Source of the DNA: Gymnopus androsaceus JB14
Taxonomy: Eukaryota; Basidiomycota; Agaricomycetes; Agaricales; Omphalotaceae
Reading direction: 5' to 3'
Assembly: GCA_009733575.1 (NCBI GenBank)
Contig: ML769468.1
Coordinates: 62,001 to 126,000, forward strand
DNA length: 64,000 nucleotides
Shown: positions 1 through 10,760 of the stretch, piece after piece
How the letters are laid out: each line of letters starts with the position of its first letter
Numbering within the stretch: the first letter of the stretch is position 1
The notes under the pieces: model-generated
The model's database searches: none
What the model was told of the DNA's origin: nothing
The model's input: the letters and a program-made list of their open reading frames with translations, nothing else
Made by a program: the position numbers and the translations under genes

Positions 1-2456
1 GGTACATGGACTGCAGAGGCGTGTCTTGAACAGCCTTCCTTCATACAACACGAATTCTTCGACAATGCCATATCTCTAATTTCCGGCAAAGTTCAGGAAA
101 ACGAAGGGCGAGCTAATGTTTATCACCAGTACGCTAAATTTGCCGAAGCGCAATACAAGCCGCACTTGACTCGCCAGATCTCATTCGCTTGAACTTATAC
201 CGGGAGCGCAAAGAGAAGGAACTAGAGCATTATGAACAGAAGGTTGCACCGGGTCGCACTACGGACAAACGAATAATCAACCAGATCGCTGCGGTCAAAA
301 AAGTCCTAGGGCATGATAATAAAGCGATGTCAGACTTCATTGCCAACCGTGACGCTTCTCTCAAGCAAGCTATCCAGATGTATTCTTTGTGCCTGCAGGC
401 TTCAGATACTTTCGATGAAGATGTCCCAATCCGATTGTGCTCCCTCTGGTTGTCCAACTTTGACAATAACGCCGTTCAGAAGCAATTAGTCGAAGCGCTG
501 GACCGCGTTCCGTCTCGTAAGCTTGTATTCTTGGCTGTAGGTCGCATATTTAATAGGTCATTCGTACCATGCTCATATTATTATATAGCACCAGATATTC
601 TCAAGGATCGACGATAAGGATTCTGAAGCACAGAAAACGCTACAACCTACCATCATCCGAATGTGCACTGAGCACCCTTTCCACAGTCTGCTATCAACTC
701 TTCTGTCTGCAGCCTCATGGTCAAGCAAAAACGACGGATCGGCGTAGCTCAGGTCGTGGAACTCAATCAGAATCGCCTACCAGCAGGGCGGTAGCAGCAC
801 GCGACGTCTTCCAAAAGCTTTTGAATAACAAGCTTACCCGTGAGCGGACAGCCGCCGTCGAGGAAATTTGTAACGCGTCCTTGGCATGGGCAATGTTTCC
901 AGTCGTCCAGGAGAAGGATAATCGACCTCAGAAGGTTCCCGATAATCAACCTATCAGGCATTTACGCCTGAGTCGCTTCCAAGTTCCTGTGATGACAGCC
1001 TACACTCCTATAGACATCACTACTCGCTATGATCCTAGTGCATGCGTTTGCGTGGACTCGTATGCTAATCAGTTTGAAACTGCTGGTGGTATTAATCTCC
1101 CAAAAATCATCAACTGCACCGGTTCAGACGGACGAAAGTACAAACAGCTCGTGAGTTTTGTCAAATTACACTCTGTTTTCTTCGTCATTGATCGTTCTGT
1201 TTAGTTCAAAGGAAAGGACGATTTGAGACAAGACGCTGTTATGGAGCAGGTCTTTGATCTTGTCAATACCATTCTCAGACGGGATGTAGAGACGAAGAGA
1301 CGCAATCTATACATTCGAGGATATAAAGTGGTACCTCTGTCGAGTCAAGCTGGTGTCCTCGAGTTCGTCGGCAACACGACACCTCTGAGATATTGGCTCG
1401 AGAAGGCTCATGCCAAGTTTGTTATCCTTTCCTTTCTTCTCTTCCCTACACGCTTTCTAAACAAGTGCTCAGGTACAGGCCTAACGACATGAAAGGTGTA
1501 TACAAGAAACTGGCGGAACAATACAAACTCACTCCTAAAGGAAGCGCGGAGAGGGTCAAGTGCTACTTGGCGTGCATGGAAAACTTCAAGCCTGTGATGC
1601 GCCATTACTTCACAGAAACTAACAAGACGCCTATTGCTTGGTTCCGCAACAGGTTGAACTACACCCGGAGCGTCGCTACGACTTCTATCGTAGGGTATAT
1701 TCTAGGACTCGGCGACCGTCACACCAACAACATCTTAATGGATAACATCAAGGGTGAAATTATCCACATTGACCTGGGTGTGGCTTTCGATCAAGTGAGT
1801 ATAATGCACGTACATGGTGCAGATATTTACTTACTTTAATTGTAGGGGAAGCTTCTTCCTGTCCCCGAAACTGTTCCATTTCGAATGACACCCGACATGG
1901 TGGATGGAATGGGGATCTCGGGAACGGATGGCGTCTTCCAACGTTGTGCTGAGGAAACCCTCCGAGTTCTCAGAGACGAGTCTGACGTTATCATGACCGT
2001 TTTGCAAGTATTCCGACACGATCCTTTACACAACTGGTCAGTCAATCTAAAAACAAAACAAAGCATTGTGTGTGTGCTGTATTGGACTAACACGAACGTA
2101 CACAGGACTATGAGCGAGTATAAAATGAAGAAACAGGTCGAAACGGATGACTCCTCGTCCACAACGACGAGCACGATCTTGAAGAACCCAGAGAATGTCT
2201 TTTCCGAACGGCTGGGACTGGCGATTAATCTCGATAGTACTCGCGCTCAGGAAGACGCGGATCGTGCACTGATGGGCGTTTCTGGGAAGCTGAGCAAGAA
2301 ATTGAGCGCTGCAGCTGCAGTCAGAAGTCTGTTGGCTGAGGCTACCGATACGTACAACTTGGGTACGATATGGTATGGTGCGTATTTGCTTTATGGATTT
2401 TTATTGTCGCTGTCGCTAACATCTTTGTTTCGACAGGTTGGGGACCTTACCTTTAA
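1..2456 (+). CDS. TEL1: Tel1/ATM-type PI3K-like checkpoint kinase, C-terminal part
   Basis: 3' part of a phosphatidylinositol-3-kinase-like protein kinase of the ATM/Tel1 type, which signals DNA double-strand breaks and telomere state in the nucleus; the 5' part lies outside the window. Exons read as 1-536, 589-1150, 1205-1416, 1473-1794, 1846-2036, 2106-2377 and 2437-2456. The first two exons carry the end of the FAT region. The kinase follows with NLPKIINCTGSDG, KVVPLSSQAGVLE, the catalytic loop GYILGLGDRHTNNIL and the DFG-like HIDLGVAFDQ. The last tiny exon completes a FATC tail ending GWGPYL, as PIKKs require. Tel1 is favoured over Mec1 from the wording of the kinase motifs. Two single-base problems: near 158 a base seems missing (frame 1 to frame 3), and at 727-731 an AAAAA run seems one base too long. 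Both look like homopolymer indels. Confidence 0.9.
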
Positions 2457-3300
2457 TATGTGTTGCACTCTGGTTTGTATAGTAGAAGAATACCAATGTA
2501 TCGAATACTTAAAGCATCAAGCATAACACAATGTACAAAGCATCCACTCGTGTACTACCTACTTAATATTCAATTAATCATGATTCTCAGCCACCTCGCC
2601 CTCCACCTCTCGTGCTTGCCCGCCTTTTGAGAGTTGTCCTTGGCATGGCGCGTTTTCCATTGAAAGCTCAAAGTGTTGACTGTATGCACAGTAGCCACAG
2701 ACATTCATGCAGTAGCCACTTGCCCAATATATTGTTTGTACATAGGACTTTATATAAAGTCTAGTACCATATCCTGTAATATCATCTGTTGCCCCTCATT
2801 GATCTGTGTGATTGTACTACTAAGTCCTGTGTGGACTTACTGCTGCTACTTCCTATTTAGGAATAAAACTCTAATGTTGTCTTTGCCTAAGTTGGAGGTT
2901 GTGACACCTGGTATCTCATGTTGTGAGGAACTAGATTTCCAGACAGGACATGAAGTAATCTGCTTCAGCCCTGAAAATATACACTACCATGCCGGCCAAA
3001 GTATGTCCTGGAATGACTGCTGAAATAAATAAATAGATAAATAAATATGTCATTCAACTTAGGAAGCAATCAAGAAGGAATTACATTTGGGCCCTTTGAA
3101 TTTTGAATTTTAGATAGACTTCCAAAAGAACATTTTCCAACTGATCTCTGAAAAGAATGGTTTCAATGCAGATTGAATGCTTTTATTTCACAATAAGAGT
3201 GAGATTTACTGTTTCAAAGGACCTTTCAGCTGTTTCCTGAAAGACAATAATTCAATTTCCAGGCTGCTGCCAAACTGGTCAGTGAAAGGCAATCTTAGTT
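2457..3300. other. Non-coding region downstream of Tel1
   Basis: No supported gene. It holds a perfect 16-bp palindrome with a TATA-like centre at 2746-2761 and an AAAT/AGAT microsatellite around 3023-3046. From about 3060 the sequence becomes the left arm of a long imperfect inverted repeat whose partner lies beyond 3840. The short open frames here have no recognisable composition or splice support. Confidence 0.6.
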
Positions 3301-3305
3301 GCCAT

Positions 3306-3871
3306 CCAACCGCCCCATGCACGTGACATTTTCACCTTAATAAGGAAATGATTACGAGTGAACCGGTTCAAGAGTACGATCACATGCTGTTACAGGGCGC
3401 CGGCCCCAGGGTGGCCACTGCGCGTGGTGCGTTGGGGGAACGATGTTCCCCCAAACCCCTTCCTTTTGCTGCCGCAAGCCCACTGCGTGGGGCCTTTCCT
3501 GGCTTTTCCAGGTTATTTAGTGGTAAAAGTATTTTTTTGGACTCTGATTGTGGCGCCAGCCACTGCGTGGAGCACTGGGTGGAAACTATGTTTCCCCCAG
3601 ACCCCCTTCCTTACGCTGCCGCGAAGGCTTTAGCCTGTGGTGCCGGTTGAGCAAAAATAAATAAATATATATTACTGCATGGCACGGTAATTGAACGCAC
3701 ATGGAGTGAGACATATTATGCACCTAAGTACCAAACTAGCAATATAACCATTATACTATGAAGCAGTGTATTGGTTGTGCTGTAACTACATTATAGCCCT
3801 TCTGACAGGTCACGTAATTTACGAACCAGCTTGATTTCCAAAAACGGTAGTCACGTGTATGGGGCGGTTGG
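3306..3871. repeat. Inverted-repeat (foldback) structure
   Basis: The 22 bases at 3306-3327 (with core CGCCCCATGCACGTGAC) are repeated inverted at 3850-3871 with one mismatch. Weaker inverted similarity extends outward: the motif CACAATAAGAGTGA on the left matches TCACTCTTATTGTG on the right near 3927-3941, and further blocks reach about 3070 and 4060. The arms enclose about 520 bp that contain a tRNA-derived SINE-like sequence. This looks like a foldback or non-autonomous DNA element. Confidence 0.65.
3345..3766 (-). mobile_element. tRNA-derived SINE-like element
   Basis: On the minus strand, 3764 down to 3681 reads like a decayed tRNA. It has an A-box-like TAGTATAATGG about ten bases in and a B-box-like GCGTTCAATTAC near the end, spaced as in a tRNA gene. 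No clean cloverleaf survives. The body (about 3398-3655) is GC-rich and contains two diverged copies of a segment with a mirrored run (GGGGGAACGATGTTCCCCC, and a variant near 3578-3597) followed by a CTTCCTT-CTGCCGC stretch. The 3' tail and target duplication were not resolved, so the borders are approximate. Confidence 0.5.
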
Positions 3872-4204
3872 TCAAAACCTGGCAATCTTTCAGTGGAAAA
3901 CTGAATTGTTCTTTGAAACAACTTTCACTCTTATTGTGAAAGCAGGGCTTTTAAACCCACATTGAAACTATTGTTTCCAGAGTCCAATTGAAAGCCTTTC
4001 TTTTGCATATCTGTATAAAGTTCTAAATTCAGAAGGTTGGACTTTAATTTATTCATCAGTCCATTAAAATCTTTATCTTCCATATTAGGGACAGTCAAAG
4101 TGGTGCTGAAATTGCCACTGAGGTGTTTGCTGAAGAATTTGGTGAAACTATTAAATTTAATGAATAAAAATTTATTTTCAATTTAAGCATTGAGTGTCAG
4201 GCCT

Positions 4205-4445
4205 TGGCTCATTTCCAGACACTTCCTGTGCTCGTTAAGCGCCCGCTGATGGTTCCCACGCTCTGTAACTGTCTGTGGATACCTCCTGCACTCATTTACC
4301 TATATGCAGGCACCTTCCATGCTTATTTACCATTTATTCTGCGTGCTGGGCACTTTCTACATGTGATTACCAGTTATCCTGCCTTCTGGGTGCCTCCTGC
4401 ACTTGATAACCATCCATCAGGCCCTCCCGATGACTTACACAGCCA
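4205..4445. repeat. Degenerate ~36-41 bp tandem repeat
   Basis: Four or more diverged units share the pattern CTCCTGCAC ... ATTTACC ... TGCAGGC. Units are visible at about 4278, 4309, 4346 and 4388. The resulting 86-codon open frame is a by-product of the repeat and shows no other sign of coding. Confidence 0.5.
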
Positions 4446-4450
4446 CCCTA

Positions 4451-4540
4451 CAGTATATAAGTAGACACCCCAAGTTCATGTACCCTAGTCTGTTATTACC
4501 ATTGTTACCAAATTGATCCCGTTTTGCTTCTGTCTCTGTC
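4451..4540 (+). promoter_or_regulatory. TATA box plus pyrimidine-rich tract (LTR-like promoter)
   Basis: CAGTATATAAGTAGAC at 4451-4466 is a strong TATA element. About 65 bases downstream, around 4525-4550, comes a CT-rich run with repeated TCTGTC units. No ORF follows; a tandem repeat does. The arrangement resembles the U3-R region of a fungal LTR, but no matching second LTR or primer-binding site was found. Confidence 0.35.
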
Positions 4541-4765
4541 TCTGTCTCTCTGTTCTGTCTGTTCCAACCAGTTGTGCCTTCCAAGCTCCATTCAAAGGCT
4601 CACTGTCATCTGCATTAACTGCGAGGCTCCATCTGTAGATACCAAATCTACATCCAGAGCTCACTGTCTTCTATCTCTGTTTACGACTTTACAACCAAAG
4701 CTCCCTGGGAGCTTCCTATTTGGGTTTTGCTACCTCTAGAACCTCTGACACCATCCGCTTCCACA

Positions 4766-4970
4766 CTATTTCCATCCACTTTCACCCAATTCCATCCACT
4801 CCCACACTATTTCCGTCCGCTTTCATCCAATTCCACCCACTCCCATGCTATTTCCGTCCGCTTTTGTGCTATTCCATCTGCTCCCACGCTATTTCTGTCC
4901 GCTTTCACCCTATTCCATCCGCTCCCATGCCATTTCCATCCGCTTCCACCCTATTTCCATCCGCATTATC
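4766..4970. repeat. 41-bp minisatellite, about five units
   Basis: About five tandem units of 41 bp, each built from the halves CTATTTCCGTCCGCTTTCA and CCAATTCCACCCACTCCCATG. The unit length is not a multiple of three and the sequence lacks stop triplets. That explains the overlapping Ser/Pro/His/Phe-rich open frames in all three plus-strand frames between 4720 and 5366, which are not genes. Confidence 0.8.
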
Positions 4971-5932
4971 CATATTTGGACTTATTACACCTTTTTGGAT
5001 CACCCCTTCATCCATATTCCATCTGCTTCCACTCATTTCTGGTCGTTGGACCACAATACCACCTGCTTCCTCCTGATTACCTCATTGGGTGGCCCGTACA
5101 CTGCTCCTTGCACCTCTGAGGCTTGTACTGTTCCGTACAATACTCATACTACTGTCCAGACCCACCTTACAGCACAGTTACCCTGGGTGGTTGCATTTGG
5201 TCTCCACTTACATCTAAGTGCAAGACATTTGGGATACGTTGGTTCAAGATCTGTTTTGTGCACCGGGTCTCACATTGAGCAGCTCAATAGTCGCTTAAAC
5301 CAATTTCAGCTGCTGAAATCATTATTTTTATTCCTTGATGTGATAAATGCATATTTCAGTGACTGATTCTTTGCATCTTAATCATTCCAACACTGAAATG
5401 ATTCTTCATTTATTCTTTCAGTGGCATTTTTATTCCACACTTTGGCTGTCCCTATTTTTCTAAGAAAGCATATTTCACATAGGCATTAAAATAATTTATT
5501 TCCCAATATGCTTCAGCCTGGATAATTATTAGTGGTATGCTTACAGCAATCTATGTAGCAGAGACCTTGCTACTACAGGAACTACCTGACAGCTGTAGTT
5601 GCAGAACAATTTCCAGATGTGTAAATAACTCTCAGATTTCAACAAAAAATTGCAGGAAAAATCACATAGCCTCATGAGATGTATTCAAATGAAATGTTCA
5701 AAGTGGATTTGCCAGAAAGACTTTGATTGGGCTAATATAAGAAGAATAAAATCACTAAATAAGGTGTATGATGTAACATGTGATATAATCACATAAGGTT
5801 GGCTGTGCCCTCCTTATCTGAGCTCACAAACAGACATTTCATCTTGGTTCACAGATATGGATTCACTCTGTATGGTACTCAGACTCAGTAGATGTATCAT
5901 CAGTAGCCATGAAAGCAAAATATCATTTACAG
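4971..5932. other. AT-rich non-coding DNA
   Basis: No gene, RNA or clear terminal repeat was found. Base composition becomes AT-rich after about 5290. It ends at the stop codon of the minus-strand kinase-like gene. Confidence 0.5.
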
Positions 5933-7319
5933 CTAGGGTGTACTTGAGTGACAAGCAGAGGTATAGTCTGGAATAGCTGGTATCCGTCTGACAATGTAGG
6001 AGAACTGTCTGATCCAATGAATAGGTGAGTATAGAATGTAGGCTAAGGCCGACTGCTTTTTACTCGGAACTCTGGATCGCAACTTCCACCATCTCAAACC
6101 TTTCCGTATCTCTTCGAATCTCGAGACCACTTCATCCATGATGGGCCGTTTTGAAGGGTCGTCGCAAGTCATATCAGAGATGAGGTCCCGCAGGAATTCA
6201 AGATTACTTCTTGGTGGGTTAACATCATTGCCCTTGAAAGTTTTGTTTTTTTAGTCAAGCACGGTATTGATGACGGAAAACGCACCACTAAAAAATTGCC
6301 TCGGATGGCATTTCCTAAGCAATATACATCTACTTTGAAGGGATTGCATGGTTCCCTCCTTTTGAATTCAGGTACTGATTGGTCACCACCATATCCTGGG
6401 TTTTGCAACGGCGGTCCATGTGCGGGATCGTATTGTTTGGACATATTCCAGTCAATGAAATGATATTTGACAGGGTGGGTAGTGCGACGTCGAGGTTCCA
6501 GTTGGCCACTCCAGTCAGACTTGTAAAATGTTCTAACGCCATGGGGCGGAATCTCATAGATTGGAAACCAGTCCATCATTATGTTGTTATCCTTGGAGTC
6601 ACTGGTAGTGTCAACAGTCAACAGAGGCAGACGAGCGAACAACAACGACCAACTTATGAGCGACGTTCAGACTATGCATGAATTGAAGTCCCTGCAAGTG
6701 TGATTAGCGAGCACAAACGTGCATCTATTGGAGAAAAAGACAGACCTCAAACACTTGACTGCAAAAATCCACAACTTCTCCTACAGTATCAAATTCTGGT
6801 ATGTCCCAACGAGTCAGAAGTGGCATGACTACGATTTGATTTCTGGGTTCATGACGTTCTACTTCGGGAATCTGAAGAGTCTCAAGGATAGGCACGCAAT
6901 GATTCCGGGGGTTGGTGCGTGCATCCTGTGAGGATAATAGCTGTCCAATCCTTAGTTCATGAGAAACAGAAGATGGATCAGGCCGTCGAAGCATCACGGC
7001 CATACCATCTAGCACGCGAATAGCATCGAGGTTGTACCTGAACTGTGCAGCAAGGAACCTCAGCTTTGTCGTCGCATGAGACAAATGCACTCACTAGCGG
7101 TATCTCATAATCTTCACAATCCGGTGCATAAAGATCCGTCCCAGTCCAGGAGGCTACCCATCCTGGACGATAACGAGGGCGTAGAATGTAGCCACAAGTC
7201 TTCAGCCAGTCGTAGTGGTCGCGCCAGAACTCCTCAAATTCTTCAAGCTCTTCATTAGGGCGAGGAGCCCGAGTCAGAGCCTGAGCCAGTAGATTGTCTG
7301 TGTCGTCGTCCACATCCAT
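5933..7319 (-). CDS. Protein-kinase-like (probable pseudokinase) protein
   Basis: Five exons on the minus strand: 7319-7095, 7042-6746, 6691-6654, 6601-6286 and 6232-5933, giving 391 aa. The family is the protein-kinase-like group common in Agaricomycetes. It shows FRYNLDAIRVLDGMAV (start of the N-lobe), GLQFMHSLNVAH, FIDWNMSKQYDPAHGPP, GGDQSVPEF, CNPFKVDVYCLGN and DDPSKRPIMDEVV. The 38-nt third exon joins to give VAHNDSKDNNIMMD, so HRD is HND. DFG is DWN and the usual VAIK lysine position reads VMLRR. Fold retention with altered catalytic motifs suggests a pseudokinase or weak kinase. The start at 7319 is preferred because the upstream in-frame ATG (7367) adds unusual sequence. No frameshift is needed. 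Confidence 0.75.
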
Positions 7320-7659
7320 CGTGAACGTTCGGAGGAGAGAAGAGGTGGTGGTTACATGAAAATACAATAAACAAGATCAACATCATGGAATGTGTCGTAA
7401 CTTGCGTAAACCCGATCATCATGCACCATCATGGACCCACACTCTCTCCGTTAGTCCTTGTTCTGCTTGTGAACGTCTTTGTCTTTGTTCTTTACTGAAC
7501 TATGCAGGATGCCGATCAATTTCTATGGATACTTTGTGTAAGTATGTGGATTCTGAGCTAATCGATACAAAATAGCTGTCCATAAAACCCGGTCAAAGAG
7601 TCGATTCTCTACCCATCAACCTTCATTTCTGAATTCTACCACCTCCCCATTTCTGCGAA
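7320..7659. promoter_or_regulatory. Divergent intergenic region
   Basis: About 340 bp between the minus-strand kinase-like gene and the plus-strand gene starting at 7660, so it should hold both promoters. No strong TATA box was recognised. A pyrimidine-rich stretch (CATCAACCTTCATTTC around 7614-7629) lies just before the plus-strand start. Confidence 0.4.
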
Positions 7660-8752
7660 ATGGCGGCTACTATGACGTTTACTGTGATTGGCACAGCTGC
7701 TGCTTTAGGCTCTGTAACAGCAGACATGCTAGAATTATTGGAGGCAGCCCGGGCAGACAACAGGCTGCTCCATTCCATACTACCGGAGTCTAAAGAGCGG
7801 ACGGAGCTAGAGATGACCTTAGACGTTATTCGAGAGATTATAGTTTGGCTAAAGAACCTGGAGAAACCCGTCCGGGCCACACGCAAAAAAGAGCATATCC
7901 GTGTTTTCGAAGATCTGCGCATAAATTGCGTTCGGTAAGTGTAGGTCTATTCTTTCAGCGCACATCGTTTCTCAAACTCTTTCTAGTCATGAGGAGCAAT
8001 GGGGTGAACTAGTTGAAAAACAACGCCAAGTCAAACCGTCTACTAGGTGGAACTTTACGGCAATTCTTTTCCGAGATGACACAGCGTTGAAGCAGATACA
8101 AGTTCTACGTCGTAAGGTTCAAGACAATAGGTATAACGTTGAGGTGAGTATTCTCGAGATCGCTGGGTTTTTTTTTTCGTCAGCGACAGCTCTAATAGGA
8201 TTTATCCAGAGAGCGTCGAACAGTATTACACTTGAGTCGATCGGTGTGGATATGCCAGTCGAAGGGCCGGCGGGAAATACAGCAAACAGCACGCCTCAGC
8301 ACGGTCTGCAAACTGAGGCTTCTCCTGCTGCTGGTATGTAGTCAGATTGTGCTAGCCTTTCTTCAGCTTACAGCAGCCTAGAGAGATTGTTAAACACACT
8401 CATCCGGTGCTCATTGGAAGGACACAAAATCTTGGAGGTAAGTCTCTACCCACATTACAAGCCGTAACTGGACTCTTTATGAGCCTTTCTGGAACAGAAT
8501 GAACAAGCAGGGTCGTTAATTGCAATGACTCCACTGCGAAATTCTATTACTTTGTCGAGTCTCAAAAGTCAACTCTCGGAGCCTGCTCTGGATCCTTTAG
8601 GAGCAGTGGCGTCCTTCAGCTCTGATCAAAGGAGAGGCGAGAAAAAGGGTGATTGCGTCACCAATAAGCGGTTCGACAACGTCGACAGGACTGACGCTGG
8701 TACGTCGAGGGACAAATCTACGGCGAGTCGGAGCAGCCCAAATGACCGTTGA
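7660..8752 (+). CDS. Unrecognised helical protein, five exons
   Basis: Exons 7660-7934, 7987-8143, 8210-8333, 8367-8437 and 8498-8752 join cleanly in frame to a 293-aa protein. All introns are GT-AG and 33-66 nt long. The N-terminal third begins MAATMTFTVIGTAAALGSV and looks like an amphipathic or weakly hydrophobic helix followed by more helices (EAARADNRLLHSIL, EMTLDVIREIIVWLKNLEKP). This resembles the layout of N-terminal helical bundles in fungal NLR/HeLo-like proteins, but no defining motif was recognised. The C-terminal third is hydrophilic, Ser/Arg/Asp-rich and probably disordered. Function unknown. Confidence 0.6.
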
Positions 8753-9960
8753 GAGCTCTTCATTTAGCCTGAAATCTTTGTACATATCATTAACGCCTTA
8801 GTTTACGCCTTATCTACTTACGATCGGCTCAGTCACTCCTTTGTTTTCACCTAGGACTCTATATTTCAATGTATTGGAGCTTGTGTGCTCTTTGTGAAAT
8901 CAGCTGAATTTGTGTTCCCGCCCGTGGCAAAATTCAAAGAACTCACTCACTGCAGGTAGCAAATGGCACCGCTAATGTTCAGACGTTCAAACTCTAGTCT
9001 CTGATCACCGGGGCTAAGCCGCTGATTCTTCGCCGTCCTACTTGTTCAAACTGGGTCCGAGTGAAAACTTCTTCGAGCTGAGCACTTCTTTACTTCCCTA
9101 CAAGTACATCTACATCTTACTCATCACACAACCGTGAACAAACCGTGAAGAGAAAAAGTATGATGGTATTTTTCATTGTAAGAAGGTACTGGATAAACTT
9201 ACAATGTACTTTGGGTATTCTGTGGTTTGTGTAGCTATATTGTACTCAAAGGGACAATTATTCTAGTTAATCAACTTCTTGTTGACTGTGAGTTGTGAAA
9301 GTACTTGGTGAAGCTACTGATCCTGTGAGTCCCAGTGAATCTGGTTGACACTGATTGAGCATTGGTTGAGACCTGTTGACATTCAATGGCCCCAGGGTTA
9401 TGTACTTCTTAATGTATCACTGACTTCCTTTGAGCAACACTGAGCATGCTCAACTTGGATTAGTCAAAGTTCAAAAAAAAGTCAGAACTTCTCTGCAAGA
9501 CAAATAGCTGAATCTCAGAAGTAGATCAGAGAAGCTCAAGAGTACTATGCCGCCAGTGGAGCTCAAGACTCAGAGTATGCTACCAAATCTCAAGAGTACA
9601 CTGGGGAGGTATGCATGTAAGATCAATAGTTTCAAACATACACAACTGAGTGGCCAGAGCAGAGATACTTATAGTAGTAAGTGGACCCTAGCAGCTGATA
9701 TCAAATTCAATGCTACATATAGGATAGTAAGAGTAAACAAGCAACAGTTATCATCAAGTACCCACAAGTAGTAAAAATATGTGCTAAATATGTGCTAAAT
9801 GTATGCCCATGGAGAAACAGCCAATTTTGAGTAAGGTGTACATTAAATGATGAAAAATGCCTTCATAAAAAAGAGAACAATAAGCCACTACCATCTGGGC
9901 AATTCAAGGGCAATTCATACAGGCTACTGTCGTACCTGCATGTACTTATCATGATGGACC
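8753..9960. other. Gene-free interval
   Basis: No spliced or unspliced gene could be supported. Several short words (TTGAG, CTCAAGAGTAC) recur around 9480-9610, suggesting degraded repetitive DNA. ATATGTGCTAA occurs twice in tandem near 9777-9800. Confidence 0.45.
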
Positions 9961-9969
9961 CACATTACA

Positions 9970-10751
9970 GGATAATTCTACTGAACAACCCATTGATTCG
10001 AAACAACCCTTCTGACAATCCCTTTGCATCTTGTGATCGCCGGTCACGCCGGATGTTGACCGGGGTGAGAACTTGGACATGTGCTGTCGGAGCGTCCAAT
10101 ACAACCATGATGACCATGCCACTCTTCGGCCTCCTAACCTTTCCTCTTCACTCACTTCTATCCTATTCATGATCGCACACAATGCTAAATGACAAGAAAC
10201 AAGATGATCAATCACACAGCTGGAACCTTTTCGGCACAGTACAGGTTTTTTCTTGGGAGTGTGGCAATGACTTGAACAAACAAGAAGTATTTCCTAGGTG
10301 CGCTTTTCTTTACTTGCATAATCCTTAGACTCGAACCAGTTGCCCGTGTAAAGACTCTGCCGAGAAAGTGATTCCGCACATCATGTCTCTGCAGCAGGGA
10401 GTGGTTCGAGTCTACATAATCCTAGACTTGCTAACTTTTCTATAAGCCAGATATCAGTCTGTGTTGCCGCGACTGGAGTTCAACCTGTGGGACAACCAGT
10501 GCCACCAAATCGACAGCAGACACACTGCGACTCATCTTATGTACTCCAAACTCATGCAAACCTAGCAACCCTGTTCACGTTCTCATTTCGCTACTATACG
10601 CACTTAGATTTTACAACCAGTACTTTATTACTTTTGAACTATTCACTGTGACCCGCTGCAAGACCGGTGTGACTGTCACTGTTCCGCCGGAATTCTTAGG
10701 GTTGTTAGAACCCAACAACCCCTTCAACAGGGTTGTTCAGTAGAATTATCC
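9970..10751. mobile_element. Non-autonomous TIR DNA transposon (MULE/MITE type)
   Basis: A 782-bp element bounded by a perfect 22-bp terminal inverted repeat starting GGATAATTCTACTGAACAAC (9970-9991, and inverted at 10730-10751). It is flanked on both sides by CACATTACA (9961-9969 and 10752-10760), a 9-bp target-site duplication. The flanking CC could extend this to 11 bp. A 9-11 bp duplication is typical of Mutator-like elements. No transposase frame is present inside. Two inverted copies of a tRNA-B-box-like TGGTTCGAGTCTA sit near 10328-10343 and 10421-10434. Confidence 0.85.
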
Positions 10752-10760
10752 CACATTACA

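Noticed and set aside
3348..3650. Plus-strand open frames of about 100 codons
   Set aside because: They lie in the GC-rich body of the SINE-like element and reflect its base composition.
4720..5366. Three overlapping Ser/Pro/His-rich open frames of 118-173 codons
   Set aside because: They are the three frames of a 41-bp tandem repeat without stop triplets; no start context, no family, no codon bias.
2500..5900. Complete LTR retrotransposon
   Set aside because: A TATA/CT-rich LTR-like stretch exists at 4451-4550, but no second LTR, primer-binding site, or Gag-Pol reading frame could be found.
10325..10440. Possible tRNA gene, because of TGGTTCGAGTCTA words
   Set aside because: The B-box-like words occur on both strands as an inverted pair and no A-box, acceptor stem or cloverleaf fits either.
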